Shown here: positions 16,903 through 25,555 of the stretch, in pieces
Layout of the letters: every line of letters starts with the position of its first letter
Position numbering within the stretch: position 1 is the stretch's first letter
DNA from: TMED69 sp964642505
GTDB taxonomy: Bacteria; Pseudomonadota; Gammaproteobacteria; Ga0077536
DNA length: 51,731 bases
Direction: 5' to 3'
Assembly (NCBI GenBank): GCA_964642505.1
Contig: CAZXQY010000006.1
Coordinates: 1-51,731, forward strand
Made by a program: the position numbers and the translations under genes
The notes under the pieces: model-generated
Seen by the model: only the letters and a program-made list of their open reading frames with translations
Told to the model about the DNA's origin: nothing
The model's database searches: none

Positions 16903-17313
16903 ATGAATAAATGCCACCGAGGTATACTCACTTTGATACTCTTATTTTCGATGGTTAATCTTACTATTGCAGATGAAAAAAACCTTCAATGTCCTCCGAC
17001 AGGAGACGCTATGGCGAAACGAGTAAAACAAATGCTAACGCCTAGCTATCGGGAGGGTGATTCTAAGCCCCGTGTAGAAACACTAAACTCTCTCGAATTT
17101 ATGCTGGAGGAAGCTGGTTATTGCGCCGCTACAGCTCGAGCGGGAGGTGTCTCTGGAACGGACAGACAAAAATTTATCATGGAATGGCACTCGATGAATC
17201 AATGGTTGAGTCGACTAGCTGGATTTATGTCTCTTAACGTGAATGGCGATTTTTCTCAGGATTGGAAGGAAGAGTACGAATTATTTTTAGAGGTCTACGA
17301 ACTGGCTCCATGA
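16903..17313 (+). CDS. Small secreted protein of unknown function
   Basis: 136 residues. A classic signal peptide (basic start, hydrophobic core about 9-22, likely cleavage after Ala near residue 23) precedes a mature protein of about 113 residues. The mature part has two cysteines (in LQCPP and GYCAAT), a probable disulfide, and predicted helical content with many Met and Trp residues. A good ribosome site (AAAGGAG at about 16889) sets the start. I do not recognise the family. It follows egtB after 49 bases and precedes a decayed gene. Confidence 0.7.
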   Translation: MNKCHRGILTLILLFSMVNLTIADEKNLQCPPTGDAMAKRVKQMLTPSYREGDSKPRVETLNSLEFMLEEAGYCAATARAGGVSGTDRQKFIMEWHSMNQWLSRLAGFMSLNVNGDFSQDWKEEYELFLEVYELAP

Positions 17314-17388
17314 TAGGCCCGGATATAAGGCTTCATCGATTAATCGTGATAGATCTTTAGGTTGCACTAGACCTAATTAAAAAAGCGA

Positions 17389-18496
17389 ATGATTAAATTC
17401 ATCTCTTTATATGTACTGTACGGTCGGAAGGCGCTCCGAATTAGAGAATGGTATGACAGGGAAAAACTCTGTTTTATATCGCCGTATGTTAGATGAGATA
17501 GCTGAATACGTGCGGTTTGCCGATAAATCAAATTGCGCGGGTTGGGGACATTCCGAACATCACATGTAGATTGAAGGCTTTGAAGCCCCGAATGACCCTA
17601 CTCTTATGGGAATGTCCATAGGTTAAAACAGCAAAAATCTCAAAGTAATCACTTGCAGTTTTGTTTCAAGCACTTACAACCCTTTAAGAACCGCAGAAGC
17701 GATTTTTCCATGGATAACATGCTAGGTGGCAGATTTTCCGTCGGTCTTGTAACAGGATATCAGTCTCGATGGGTAGAAAACCTAAAAGTAAAAAACGAAA
17801 TCCGGCCAGTAGGTCCCTGGAACAAGAACAGTGAGGCCGAAGCTATTAACAGGCGATACTTCGCAGAATACGTTGACTTAGTAGTTAAGGCTTTGACACA
17901 AGATACTTTCAACCATAAAGGCGAATTTTGGCATCCCCCTGCCCGGACTAACCAATCCACACCCTCACGCGATATACACTGACTATGGACGACGAGTTGC
18001 CAACGATATGAACATAAAAAAAGTAGGCATAGCGCCACGGCCCTATCAAATCTCCTCATCCGCAATTTTATGATGGTTTTTCTGCATCTCTTAGAACGGC
18101 CAAATTCTGGTCAAAATACTGGGGCAAACCGATAGTAATGTCCTCTGACATAGATTTTTTTAACTTATTGTGGGAATCTTACAGACAAGAAGCGGAAACT
18201 CTACACGGCTACACTCCAAAACCCGGTGAAGAAGTCGCTTGGGAGGGCTTATGATTTGCGCAAAAACTGATAACAAAGCAATGGAGCTTGCAGAAGATAT
18301 GAAGTGGATGCGAGAAAAGTGGGTGGTACCTTTTGGGCAACCCTTTCCAGAACTAGTTTTCGGTTCTCCAGAGACGCTGAATATAGAGAATAGAAGACGT
18401 CACGAAAAGAATTCCAGTAAAAGAAACATTCTTGATAATACCGCAAGGTATTCACAATCGAGATCAGATATTGTCTTCGTTAGAACTGTTTTCTGA
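17389..18496 (+). pseudogene. Decayed luciferase-like (LLM class) flavin monooxygenase
   Basis: LLM-family sequence can be followed through at least four frameshifts and two in-frame stops. One frame gives an EYVRFADKSNCAGWGHSEHHM stretch, then TAG (17567-17569) where relatives continue with Gln, then IEGFEAPNDPTLMG. After TAA (17624) the same frame gives NLKVITCSFVSSTYNPLRTAEAI. It shifts near 17705 to DNMLGGRFSVGLVTGYQSRWVENLKV, which stays open to about 17945. A further shift gives GLTNPHPHAIYTDYGRRVANDM. Another near 18048 gives PHPQFYDGFSASLRTAKFWSKYWG, and a last near 18240 gives an ICAKTDNKAMELAEDMKW tail. The intact LLM gene at 21059 belongs to a different subfamily, so this is not its recent duplicate. 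The open piece 17653-17982 is a fragment, not a gene. Confidence 0.88.
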
Positions 18497-18539
18497 AAAA
18501 GTAATAAAAAATTTCAACTGATTTTCGGGGAGGGTCTTT

Positions 18540-18935
18540 ATGCCAGTTGTAGCAGGTAAAAACGCAATAGATATCGGTATAATTGTAGCCAATATCGAAT
18601 CAAGCCTAGAGTTCTACGTAGATATTTTGGGACTAGAAAAAATCCAAGAAATGCCCCTGTGGTTCGGAACTATGCATCGCCTGGCTTTTGGGAATAGTTT
18701 TATAAAGCTGATAGACCCTAACGACATCCCGCCAAAAAGCTCTGCGTCATTGGAAGGTAGCCTGGGTTTTCGCTATGTAACTCTGCAAATCAGCAATATT
18801 GACGAGCTTTGCAAAGAACTCCAAGAAAAAAACATCGAATTCACTTTGGAAAAGAAAGAATACATGCCCGGTGTGACCATCGCGATGGTAAAGGATCCAG
18901 ACGGAAATATTGTAGAATTTGTTGAGAGGACCTAA
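18540..18935 (+). CDS. VOC (glyoxalase/bleomycin-resistance/extradiol) superfamily protein
   Basis: 131 residues with the paired beta-alpha-beta-beta-beta pattern. The first half has ANIESSLEFYVDILGL, and the second ends in KDPDGNIVEFVER, the typical metal-ligand strand with its Glu. Such small proteins may be isomerases, lyases, epimerases or dioxygenases; the fold alone does not decide. A strong ribosome site (GGGGAGGG) precedes the ATG. It is the first intact gene of the plus-strand catabolic set. Confidence 0.82.
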   Translation: MPVVAGKNAIDIGIIVANIESSLEFYVDILGLEKIQEMPLWFGTMHRLAFGNSFIKLIDPNDIPPKSSASLEGSLGFRYVTLQISNIDELCKELQEKNIEFTLEKKEYMPGVTIAMVKDPDGNIVEFVERT

Positions 18936-19010
18936 ATAACTTTTCGAGCAAAGAATGTAGTAAGATAAAGACTTTGTGAAGATCGAAAGGCAACGGAGGG
19001 ATTATCGATC

Positions 19011-20861
19011 ATGGAAACCCAATATGACCTTTTAATACGGAACGCATTGATCTTTGATGGAACTGGCCAACTTCCCCGCACAGAAGACATTGCGGTCAAA
19101 AACGGTACTATCGCCGCTCGGGCGACTAACTTAGCCGTGGCTAATGTCGATAAGGTGATAGATGCGAGCGGTAAATGGCTGATGCCTGGCCTTTTGGATA
19201 TTCACACTCATATGGACTTAGAATTGGAGCTAAACACCCGACTAGAGGAAGTCGTCCGCCACGGCACTACCACTTGCGTGGTAGGTAACTGTAGCATTGG
19301 CGCGGCGTTTGGATCCCAACGACACAAAGGAGAGGATCCGATATTAGATTGCTTCGCACGGGTTGAAAATATACCAAAAAATATTTTAGAGCGATGCGTA
19401 GAAAAGATGGATTGGAAAGATACCGCGGGTTACTTGAAGCATCTTGAAAATCTTCCGCTTGGTCCAAATATTGCGCCTCTATTACCTCATTCAATGATTC
19501 GTATTGAGGCGATGGGAACAAAGGAAGCTATTAGAAGGCAACCCAACGAAGATGAACTCAGAAAGATGGAAGCGCTGCTGGAAGCCGGCTTGGAGCAAGG
19601 ATATATTGGCTACTCGACCGATAATATTCCTTTCCATTACCTCGCAAATGAACCAAACACCGAATTTAAAATCCCATCAGCCTACGCAACTCACACGGAA
19701 CATAAAAGGTTACTAGACCTAGTCAGAAAACATGATCGAGTATGGCAAGCAACTCCAGACGCCGTTAATCGACTTGGCACTTTAAGGCGATTTTTGTACA
19801 CAAGTGGCCGATTCTACGGAAAACCATTACGAACCAGTGCACTAACGGCGATCGATTTGGTACACGACCGAGGAGTTTGGAAGGTGTTTTTACAGTTGGC
19901 CCGCTTCTTAAATTCGTGGATCATGAAAGGAAAATTCCATTTTCAAGTGGTAGCTGCACCTTTCATGCTGTGGGCAGAGGGAGCGATCTCTCCAATCTTT
20001 GAGGAATTTGAGGCTACAAGATCGCTCCTAGCATGTGACATTGACGACAAGGAAGGTCGACAGAAAATTCTAGCCAACCCTGACTATGTTAGACGTTTTG
20101 AGAAAGACTGGTACGACAAAAAAATCGTATCTACTTTTCAACGTGACTTGTCGGTAATGGAAATCGATAGTTGCCCCGTCCCAGAATGGTGCGGAGAAAC
20201 AGGACAGATGATTTTTGACCGGCTGAGACGTTTTCAAGATGGAGATGACTCAGCTGCCAGGAGTGATTGTGAAAAAATAGAGCTTGGGAAAATCGAATTA
20301 AATTCCTCCGAAGCTAAATTCTTTCTCCATTTGTTAAAAGAATATGACCGTGAAATCCGGTGGCACATGATCGTTGGGAATGATAGACCAGATGTTTTAG
20401 AGAAAATGCTTTTTGATAAGAATACTTTACCCGGGTTCAATGACAGTGGAGCGCATTTGATAAACCTAGCGTTTTTTGACGGCAACCTACTGACTCTTCA
20501 GATAGCGCAGAAAACTTCTATTGAAAAAGTTTCCGTAGCCGTTCGCCGCCTGACCAGAGAACCGGCCGATTTTTTCGGAATTAACGTCGGTAACATTGAA
20601 ATCGGCGCTCAAGCGGATATTACTATTATAGATCCGGACGAATTGAGGAAATATAACTCAGTAGCTAATAGACGAATGGTTTACAGAGACGTCTTAGGCG
20701 CCGAACAACTGGTCAATCGCTCAGATAACGTAGTTTCACATGTATTTATTGCTGGAACAGAAGTGTGGAGAGAAAACGAAGCTTTAGAACCACTTGGCAA
20801 GAAGAGACTCGGCCGACAGTTGACGTTTGAAGGCAGAAGAGATCAAAAAACTGCTTCGTAA
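19011..20861 (+). CDS. Amidohydrolase, D-aminoacylase-like
   Basis: 616 residues. The metal-dependent hydrolase signature MPGLLDIHTHMD is near residues 57-68, followed by RHGTTTCVVGNCSIG, which is typical of N-acyl-D-amino-acid deacylases. The late metal-site Asp is in FNDSGAHL near 483, and the composite beta-sandwich is closed by IGAQADITIID near 540. It is longer than classical D-aminoacylases (about 480-530), with an insertion at about 250-400. It probably hydrolyses an amide or cyclic amide; the substrate is not predictable. GGAGG ribosome site about ten bases before the ATG. Confidence 0.82.
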   Translation: METQYDLLIRNALIFDGTGQLPRTEDIAVKNGTIAARATNLAVANVDKVIDASGKWLMPGLLDIHTHMDLELELNTRLEEVVRHGTTTCVVGNCSIGAAFGSQRHKGEDPILDCFARVENIPKNILERCVEKMDWKDTAGYLKHLENLPLGPNIAPLLPHSMIRIEAMGTKEAIRRQPNEDELRKMEALLEAGLEQGYIGYSTDNIPFHYLANEPNTEFKIPSAYATHTEHKRLLDLVRKHDRVWQATPDAVNRLGTLRRFLYTSGRFYGKPLRTSALTAIDLVHDRGVWKVFLQLARFLNSWIMKGKFHFQVVAAPFMLWAEGAISPIFEEFEATRSLLACDIDDKEGRQKILANPDYVRRFEKDWYDKKIVSTFQRDLSVMEIDSCPVPEWCGETGQMIFDRLRRFQDGDDSAARSDCEKIELGKIELNSSEAKFFLHLLKEYDREIRWHMIVGNDRPDVLEKMLFDKNTLPGFNDSGAHLINLAFFDGNLLTLQIAQKTSIEKVSVAVRRLTREPADFFGINVGNIEIGAQADITIIDPDELRKYNSVANRRMVYRDVLGAEQLVNRSDNVVSHVFIAGTEVWRENEALEPLGKKRLGRQLTFEGRRDQKTAS

Positions 20862-21058
20862 GCCCGCAGTTTAAAATGTCGGGCCAAGCTGTCACTACCC
20901 CCTAAAATTTTCGAAAACAGATATTTGGAATCAAATATTGTTTGTTGGCGGCGCATCACCCCAAATAAAAACACCCGATTTGAATCGACGATTTACCCAT
21001 ACGACTCAGATCCGTATACTTCAGAAATGTAGCTTATTTTCGAGGGAGGAAATTAGTT

Positions 21059-22096
21059 TTGGGTTCCGTAATTCAGTTCGGACTATTTGATTGGATAGAC
21101 GATGCTAATATTGAAGTAGGAGAGCTATATGAGAAAAGAATTAAACTAGTAGAAATAGCAGAACAGGCGGGATTCTACGGTTACCATCTTGCGGAACACC
21201 ATGGAACATCTTTAAGTATGGCTCCTTCTCCCTCGGTCTTCTTTTCTGCACTCGCTCAAAGAACGAGTAAAATTCGATTTAGTGCCATGGCTTTTTTGCT
21301 TCCCTTGTACCACCCTATCAGATTAATAGAAGAAATTTGTATGCTTGACCATCTATCGAGTGGCAGAGTCGAAGTAGGCATTAGTCGAGGAGTATCTCCT
21401 TACGAGGTAAAATGTTATGGGGTTGATCCTTCCTCAACCCAAGAAATTTTTGAAGAAGCTCTAGAAGTACTGCTAAAAGGGATGATTGAAAAGTCGCTAT
21501 CGTTTTCAGGAAAACATTTTCAATTCTCTGATGTTCCCGTTTCAGTTGGCCCGTTCCAAACGCCCCACCCGCCTATCTGGTACCCAACCTTTAGCGAATC
21601 TGGCACCAACTATGCAGCCAAAAATGGTTTCAACTTCCTGACATTGGGCCCTCCAGAACTAGTAGCACAACTATCATCTCTCTACAAAAATACCTATGAA
21701 AAGTCCTGTCCCACTAGTGATAGGATGTCGTCGTCGCCCAAAGTCGGGGCCATGAGGCAAATCTTTGTCGCAGAATCAGACCGAGAAGCACTGAAATATG
21801 CTGAGCCCGCCTATCGAGATTGGTACAATTCGATCACAGAACTGTGGCACAAAAACAAAGACTCTAGTTTTGACGATTTTTTCTCCTGGGAGTCCTGTAT
21901 CGCAAACGAAAGCATCCTAGTAGGCTCTGTGGAAACAGTAAAGAACAAGATACAAAAACTAATAGATCAAAGCGACATAAATTATTTTGTCGGTTCGTTC
22001 GCGTGGGGATCGCTTCCATTTGAACAAAGTAAAAAATCTTTTACGTTTTTCGCGAAGGAAGTTGCTCCTTATATCGAAAACCTAGCAAACTATTAA
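21059..22096 (+). CDS. LLM class flavin-dependent monooxygenase
   Basis: 345 residues, a full bacterial-luciferase-type TIM barrel. Visible are GFYGYHLAEHHGT near 38-50 (the EHH stretch lines the flavin pocket), FSAMAFLLPLYHPIRLIEEICMLDHLSSGRVEVGISRG near 82-120, and PPIWYPTFSESG near 174-185. The family uses reduced FMN and oxygen, so a flavin reductase must be supplied from elsewhere. TTG start with a strong GAGGGAGGA site. Class III CoA-transferase follows after 19 bases, which suggests co-transcription. Confidence 0.9.
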   Translation: MGSVIQFGLFDWIDDANIEVGELYEKRIKLVEIAEQAGFYGYHLAEHHGTSLSMAPSPSVFFSALAQRTSKIRFSAMAFLLPLYHPIRLIEEICMLDHLSSGRVEVGISRGVSPYEVKCYGVDPSSTQEIFEEALEVLLKGMIEKSLSFSGKHFQFSDVPVSVGPFQTPHPPIWYPTFSESGTNYAAKNGFNFLTLGPPELVAQLSSLYKNTYEKSCPTSDRMSSSPKVGAMRQIFVAESDREALKYAEPAYRDWYNSITELWHKNKDSSFDDFFSWESCIANESILVGSVETVKNKIQKLIDQSDINYFVGSFAWGSLPFEQSKKSFTFFAKEVAPYIENLANY

Positions 22097-22115
22097 ATAA
22101 GCAAGACGAGCAAAA

Positions 22116-23327
22116 ATGGACAAAAAATCCTTTTACCAGAATGCGCGATCTGATCTTGCTGGTCCACTAGACGGGATAAAGGTTGTGGAAGCGACCACCA
22201 CTTGGGCCGGACCGATGGCCGGCTGTGTCCTAGCAGATCTGGGAGCTACAGTACTAAAAATAGAACATCCAAAAGGCGAATTATCGAGGACTTTTCGGCC
22301 TTTTATTCCTGACTCTAAACTGAATGTACCGCATGAAACAGTTAATCGAAACAAAAATAATGTATCCCTAGATCTTAAGCAGCCGAAAGGTCAAGAGTTG
22401 TTCCTGAAATTGTGTATAGATACCGACATTTTAATTGAAAATTTTAAACCGGGTACGCTTTCTAAATGGGGATTGGGTTACCAGGATGTGCGCTCCGTAA
22501 AACCTGATATAGTTTATGTATCTATAAGCATGTACGGACAATATGGTCCGTATAGTGACAGACCCGGCTACGACCCGCTAGCCCAAAATTTTACTGGTTG
22601 GAGCTCTTTGAATGGGCCGTCTACGATCGGACCGACCAAGGCGCCGACTTGGCTCGCAGATGACCTCGGAGGCATGCATGGGGTCGTAGGCGCGCTAGCC
22701 GCCTTAGCCCACCGCAATATCAGCGGAGAGGGGCAACATGTTGACGTGGCTTTGGTTGATAGCCTGATCTTTCAAAGCAACGGCTTTCTAACGTCTGGGA
22801 AACTCGGAATCCCGCTCCCCAAATTAGGTAACCTCTCGTCGATAACAGCCCCTGTCAATGTGTATAAATGCCAAGATGGCAGTATATTCAGTGCGGTTTT
22901 GTTACAAAACCATTGGGAGGCTTTATGCCATTTAATCGGAGAAGATACACTGTCTGGGCTAAAGAGCCCAGAACGAAAAGAGCAGCGGGAAATAATAGAC
23001 AATCTTGTGTCGAGCTGGTGTTCCCGAAGAACTACTCAGGAAGTGGTGTCAGAGCTTACCAACATCGGGTTAGCAGTTACTCGGGTCAATACTTTTGAAG
23101 AGGTCGCCACGCACCCGCAGATAAATAGTCGAGACATGCTGCAGGAAACAAAACTTTCCGACGGACAAAAAGTGCCCTTAACAGGGCCGGCCGCCAAATT
23201 TTCTCGTACACCCACTAAAGTTCGCAAAGGAGCCCCCTCTATAGGAGCGGATAACAAAAAAATTTTTGAAGCTCTGGGAATTTCTCGAGAAGATATGAAA
23301 CAGCTTAAGAAAGAAGGAGTGATATAA
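22116..23327 (+). CDS. Class III (CaiB/BaiF family) CoA-transferase
   Basis: 403 residues, normal length. The N-terminal nucleotide-fold signature GIKVVEATTTWAGPMAGCVLADLGATVLKIEHP spans about 20-52. The catalytic Asp is in ADDLGGMHG (Asp182 or 183), followed by ALAHRNISGEGQHVDVAL. Family members move CoA from an acyl-CoA to a carboxylic acid without ATP. It lies between the flavin monooxygenase and the intradiol dioxygenase (two bases before the latter), and probably activates an acid intermediate. Confidence 0.92.
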   Translation: MDKKSFYQNARSDLAGPLDGIKVVEATTTWAGPMAGCVLADLGATVLKIEHPKGELSRTFRPFIPDSKLNVPHETVNRNKNNVSLDLKQPKGQELFLKLCIDTDILIENFKPGTLSKWGLGYQDVRSVKPDIVYVSISMYGQYGPYSDRPGYDPLAQNFTGWSSLNGPSTIGPTKAPTWLADDLGGMHGVVGALAALAHRNISGEGQHVDVALVDSLIFQSNGFLTSGKLGIPLPKLGNLSSITAPVNVYKCQDGSIFSAVLLQNHWEALCHLIGEDTLSGLKSPERKEQREIIDNLVSSWCSRRTTQEVVSELTNIGLAVTRVNTFEEVATHPQINSRDMLQETKLSDGQKVPLTGPAAKFSRTPTKVRKGAPSIGADNKKIFEALGISREDMKQLKKEGVI

Positions 23328-23329
23328 AA

Positions 23330-24076
23330 ATGAGTACGAGTAGAGTAGGCAAAATAACGAACGACATGATAAGCGCTATTGGCGATATTTGCAAAAAACA
23401 TCAAATAACTCATTCCGAATACAGAAAGGCGATCGATTTTATCGGCCGCGCAATTGATCAAGGTGAAAGATCTTTGTTATTCGATGCTTTTTTAGAAGCA
23501 AACGTAGTTTCTACTGATCCTGAACGGTCGTCGGGAACCTCACCGCAAGTCTTAGGACCCTTTTATCTCCCGGATATGCCTTGGCTCGAAAATGGCGTGT
23601 TAGCGACTGATAATGAGCCAGGGGAGCGAATGACACTCACTGGACAAGTTTTGGGACAAGAACGAGAATCAGTTAGTAATGCTGAACTCGATTTTTGGCA
23701 AGCCGACGCCAAAGGGCGTTATTCTAATTTTGATACTGGGGCTCGAGATGAAAATCTACGAGGCAAAATCAGGAGTGACGAATACGGAAATTTCTTTCTG
23801 AAAACAATCCGACCTGCCCAGTATACGATCCCTGATCAAGGTCCTACAGGCTTGTTACTCAAGGAAATAGGGAGGCACTCTTGGAGACCCGCTCACTTCC
23901 ACGTGATCGTACGTCATCCCGATTACAAACTATTAACTACCCAGATATATTTTGAAGGCGACAAATATGTTACTAGTGACGCGGTTCGGGCTGCGACTAC
24001 TGACCTAGCGTTCCCCGTGATCACCACTGACGAGGGAAGTTCCTTGAAATTTGATCTTATCCTACAAAGGCACTAA
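23330..24076 (+). CDS. Intradiol ring-cleavage dioxygenase
   Basis: 248 residues. The Fe(III) ligands are all in place with catechol-dioxygenase spacing: Tyr131 (GRYSNFD), Tyr165 (PAQYTIP), His189 and His191 (RPAHFH). A shortened N-terminal helical domain (about 10-60) of the catechol/hydroxyquinol dioxygenase type is present, followed by LGPFYLPD. Full-length catechol and hydroxyquinol enzymes are about 280-310 residues, so this is a compact form. It should cleave a catechol, hydroxyquinol or related diol between the hydroxyls. It starts two bases after the CoA-transferase stop and is the last gene of the plus-strand run. Confidence 0.9.
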   Translation: MSTSRVGKITNDMISAIGDICKKHQITHSEYRKAIDFIGRAIDQGERSLLFDAFLEANVVSTDPERSSGTSPQVLGPFYLPDMPWLENGVLATDNEPGERMTLTGQVLGQERESVSNAELDFWQADAKGRYSNFDTGARDENLRGKIRSDEYGNFFLKTIRPAQYTIPDQGPTGLLLKEIGRHSWRPAHFHVIVRHPDYKLLTTQIYFEGDKYVTSDAVRAATTDLAFPVITTDEGSSLKFDLILQRH

Positions 24077-24079
24077 GCG

Positions 24080-24109
24080 CGCACCGACAAATCGAGCTAA
24101 CTCGGTGCG
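24080..24109. terminator. 8-bp hairpin between convergent genes
   Basis: CGCACCGA (24080-24087) and TCGGTGCG (24102-24109) are exact reverse complements around a 14-base loop. It straddles the space between the dioxygenase stop and the oppositely oriented hydratase stop. No U-tract follows on either strand, so a bidirectional terminator is plausible but not certain. Confidence 0.4.
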
Positions 24110-24900
24110 GAAAATCTTGGCGTCCTCTTCTCCAGCATTGACGTGACCGCTTCCACTTGATTAGGGCTTCCTATCAAAGCGCGTTGCATCTCCCTCTCAC
24201 GAGAAAGGCCAGACTTGCTACCTGCTTGCCATACCTCACTATAAAGCTTTTTAATTGCCCTGACCGAATCTGGTGAACGCCCGGCTATGTCCCGAGCCAT
24301 TTTTCGAGCCATTCCAAGCGGGTTCCCTGACTCTTTCGTCGCTAATCCACATCCAACTGCCTCGGTGCCATCGATTATCCTGGCAGTTGTGGTTAGTTCC
24401 AGTGCTACATCCTGCGCAACCAGATGCGGCAGCGTTTGGGTGATTGCCAAATCAGGTATCAGGCCGTAACTGCTTTCCATAATAGCCATTTTTGAATTTG
24501 GATGAACAATTCGAATATCTGCCCCCAAAGCTATTTGACAACCTCCTCCAAAGGCGACACCTTGAATCGAGCAGATGACCGGCACAGGCACAAGTTTCCA
24601 AATATAAGCAGAACGTTGCACCAAACTCAGCCCATCGTCATCTACGCTTAGGAATTTATCGATCGTCCCTTGATTAGGATTCGCTACATCTCGCATCAAA
24701 TTTAAATCTAGGCCCGCACAGAAACTTGGTCCCTCACCCCGCAATATGACTGCGCGAACAGAAACGTTCGTCAATAAACTATTACCCAATTCAACCAAGG
24801 CTTCAAACATTTCCATATTCAATGAATTATGTTTTTCTGGTCGGTTCAAGATGACTTCGATCACACCATCCCGATCCTCTAACAACACACACTTAGTCAT
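24097..24900 (-). CDS. Enoyl-CoA hydratase/isomerase (crotonase) family protein
   Basis: 267 residues. The first oxyanion-hole stretch GPSFCAGLDLNLM is near 60-72 and the second, GVAFGGGCQIALGADIRI, near 115-132. At the usual catalytic-Glu position the sequence is SSYGLIPD, so the hydratase Glu pair is not clearly present. Hydratase activity is therefore not assured; isomerase, hydrolase or ring-opening activity are alternatives. It forms a minus-strand group with the two genes behind it, converging on the dioxygenase. Confidence 0.88.
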   Translation of the reverse strand: MTKCVLLEDRDGVIEVILNRPEKHNSLNMEMFEALVELGNSLLTNVSVRAVILRGEGPSFCAGLDLNLMRDVANPNQGTIDKFLSVDDDGLSLVQRSAYIWKLVPVPVICSIQGVAFGGGCQIALGADIRIVHPNSKMAIMESSYGLIPDLAITQTLPHLVAQDVALELTTTARIIDGTEAVGCGLATKESGNPLGMARKMARDIAGRSPDSVRAIKKLYSEVWQAGSKSGLSREREMQRALIGSPNQVEAVTSMLEKRTPRFSAPS

Positions 24901-24909
24901 GAATCACTC

Positions 24910-25512
24910 CTACTTCAATCGGTCAACCCTTTTGAACATCAAATCCATCCGGTCATTTCCAAAGAACATATCATCACCATTCAAAAAATACGTCGGGCTA
25001 CCAAAACCCCCTCTTTCTATCAACTCAGTAGTGTTTGATCTGAGTTCGTCCTTATAGTTCTGATGCTCTATCTTAGTTGAGAAATTCTCCCAATCCAATC
25101 CCACATAACCGGCGATCTGCTTCAAATTGGCAGAGATTGAAATATCGATGTTTTTGCCCCAATAGGAATCGAAGGCTAATTTTGAATATTCTACAATTTT
25201 TCCGAACTCATCGGCCACAATAGCACCTCGCATAGCTTTGGCACTATTTATCGGAAACACATCAGGTAGACCAATTTGAATATCTAAATATTCAGACCAA
25301 TCCTGTAAATCTTTCTGCGCATAGCTTTGTTTTGCAGGAACCGGGTTCTCTCTCGCAGCATAGACACTGGGGTTCACGGTATTGAAAACACCTCCTACGA
25401 GGATAGGCTTCCATCTGATTTCCAGCGCCGTTTTTCTCCGACATAATTGTTCAAATGCCAAATAGGTCCAAGGACTAGAACAATCGTAATAAAAATCTAG
25501 TTTGTTTCTCAT
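24910..25512 (-). CDS. DsbA-family protein, 2-hydroxychromene-2-carboxylate isomerase-like
   Basis: 200 residues from the ATG at 25512, chosen because a perfect AGGAGG lies upstream (25523-25518). The frame is open further, to 25563, without a better start. It begins LDFYYDCSSPWTYLAFEQL, the thioredoxin-fold start of the kappa GST/HCCA isomerase group, with Ser-Ser-Pro in place of the CxxC redox pair. GFGSPTYFLNGDDMFFGNDR near 165-184 is the usual C-terminal motif. HCCA isomerase (NahD) works with glutathione in naphthalene breakdown; relatives have varied roles. It lies ten bases upstream of the hydratase gene. Confidence 0.85.
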   Translation of the reverse strand: MRNKLDFYYDCSSPWTYLAFEQLCRRKTALEIRWKPILVGGVFNTVNPSVYAARENPVPAKQSYAQKDLQDWSEYLDIQIGLPDVFPINSAKAMRGAIVADEFGKIVEYSKLAFDSYWGKNIDISISANLKQIAGYVGLDWENFSTKIEHQNYKDELRSNTTELIERGGFGSPTYFLNGDDMFFGNDRMDLMFKRVDRLK

Positions 25513-25555
25513 AAAACCTCCTGCAAATGTAAACTTACCCTTACTATGCTTCCAT

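Noticed and set aside
17653..17982. Open frame of 109 codons that could be annotated as a gene
   Set aside because: It is one in-frame piece of a frameshifted LLM monooxygenase whose other parts lie on both sides in other frames.
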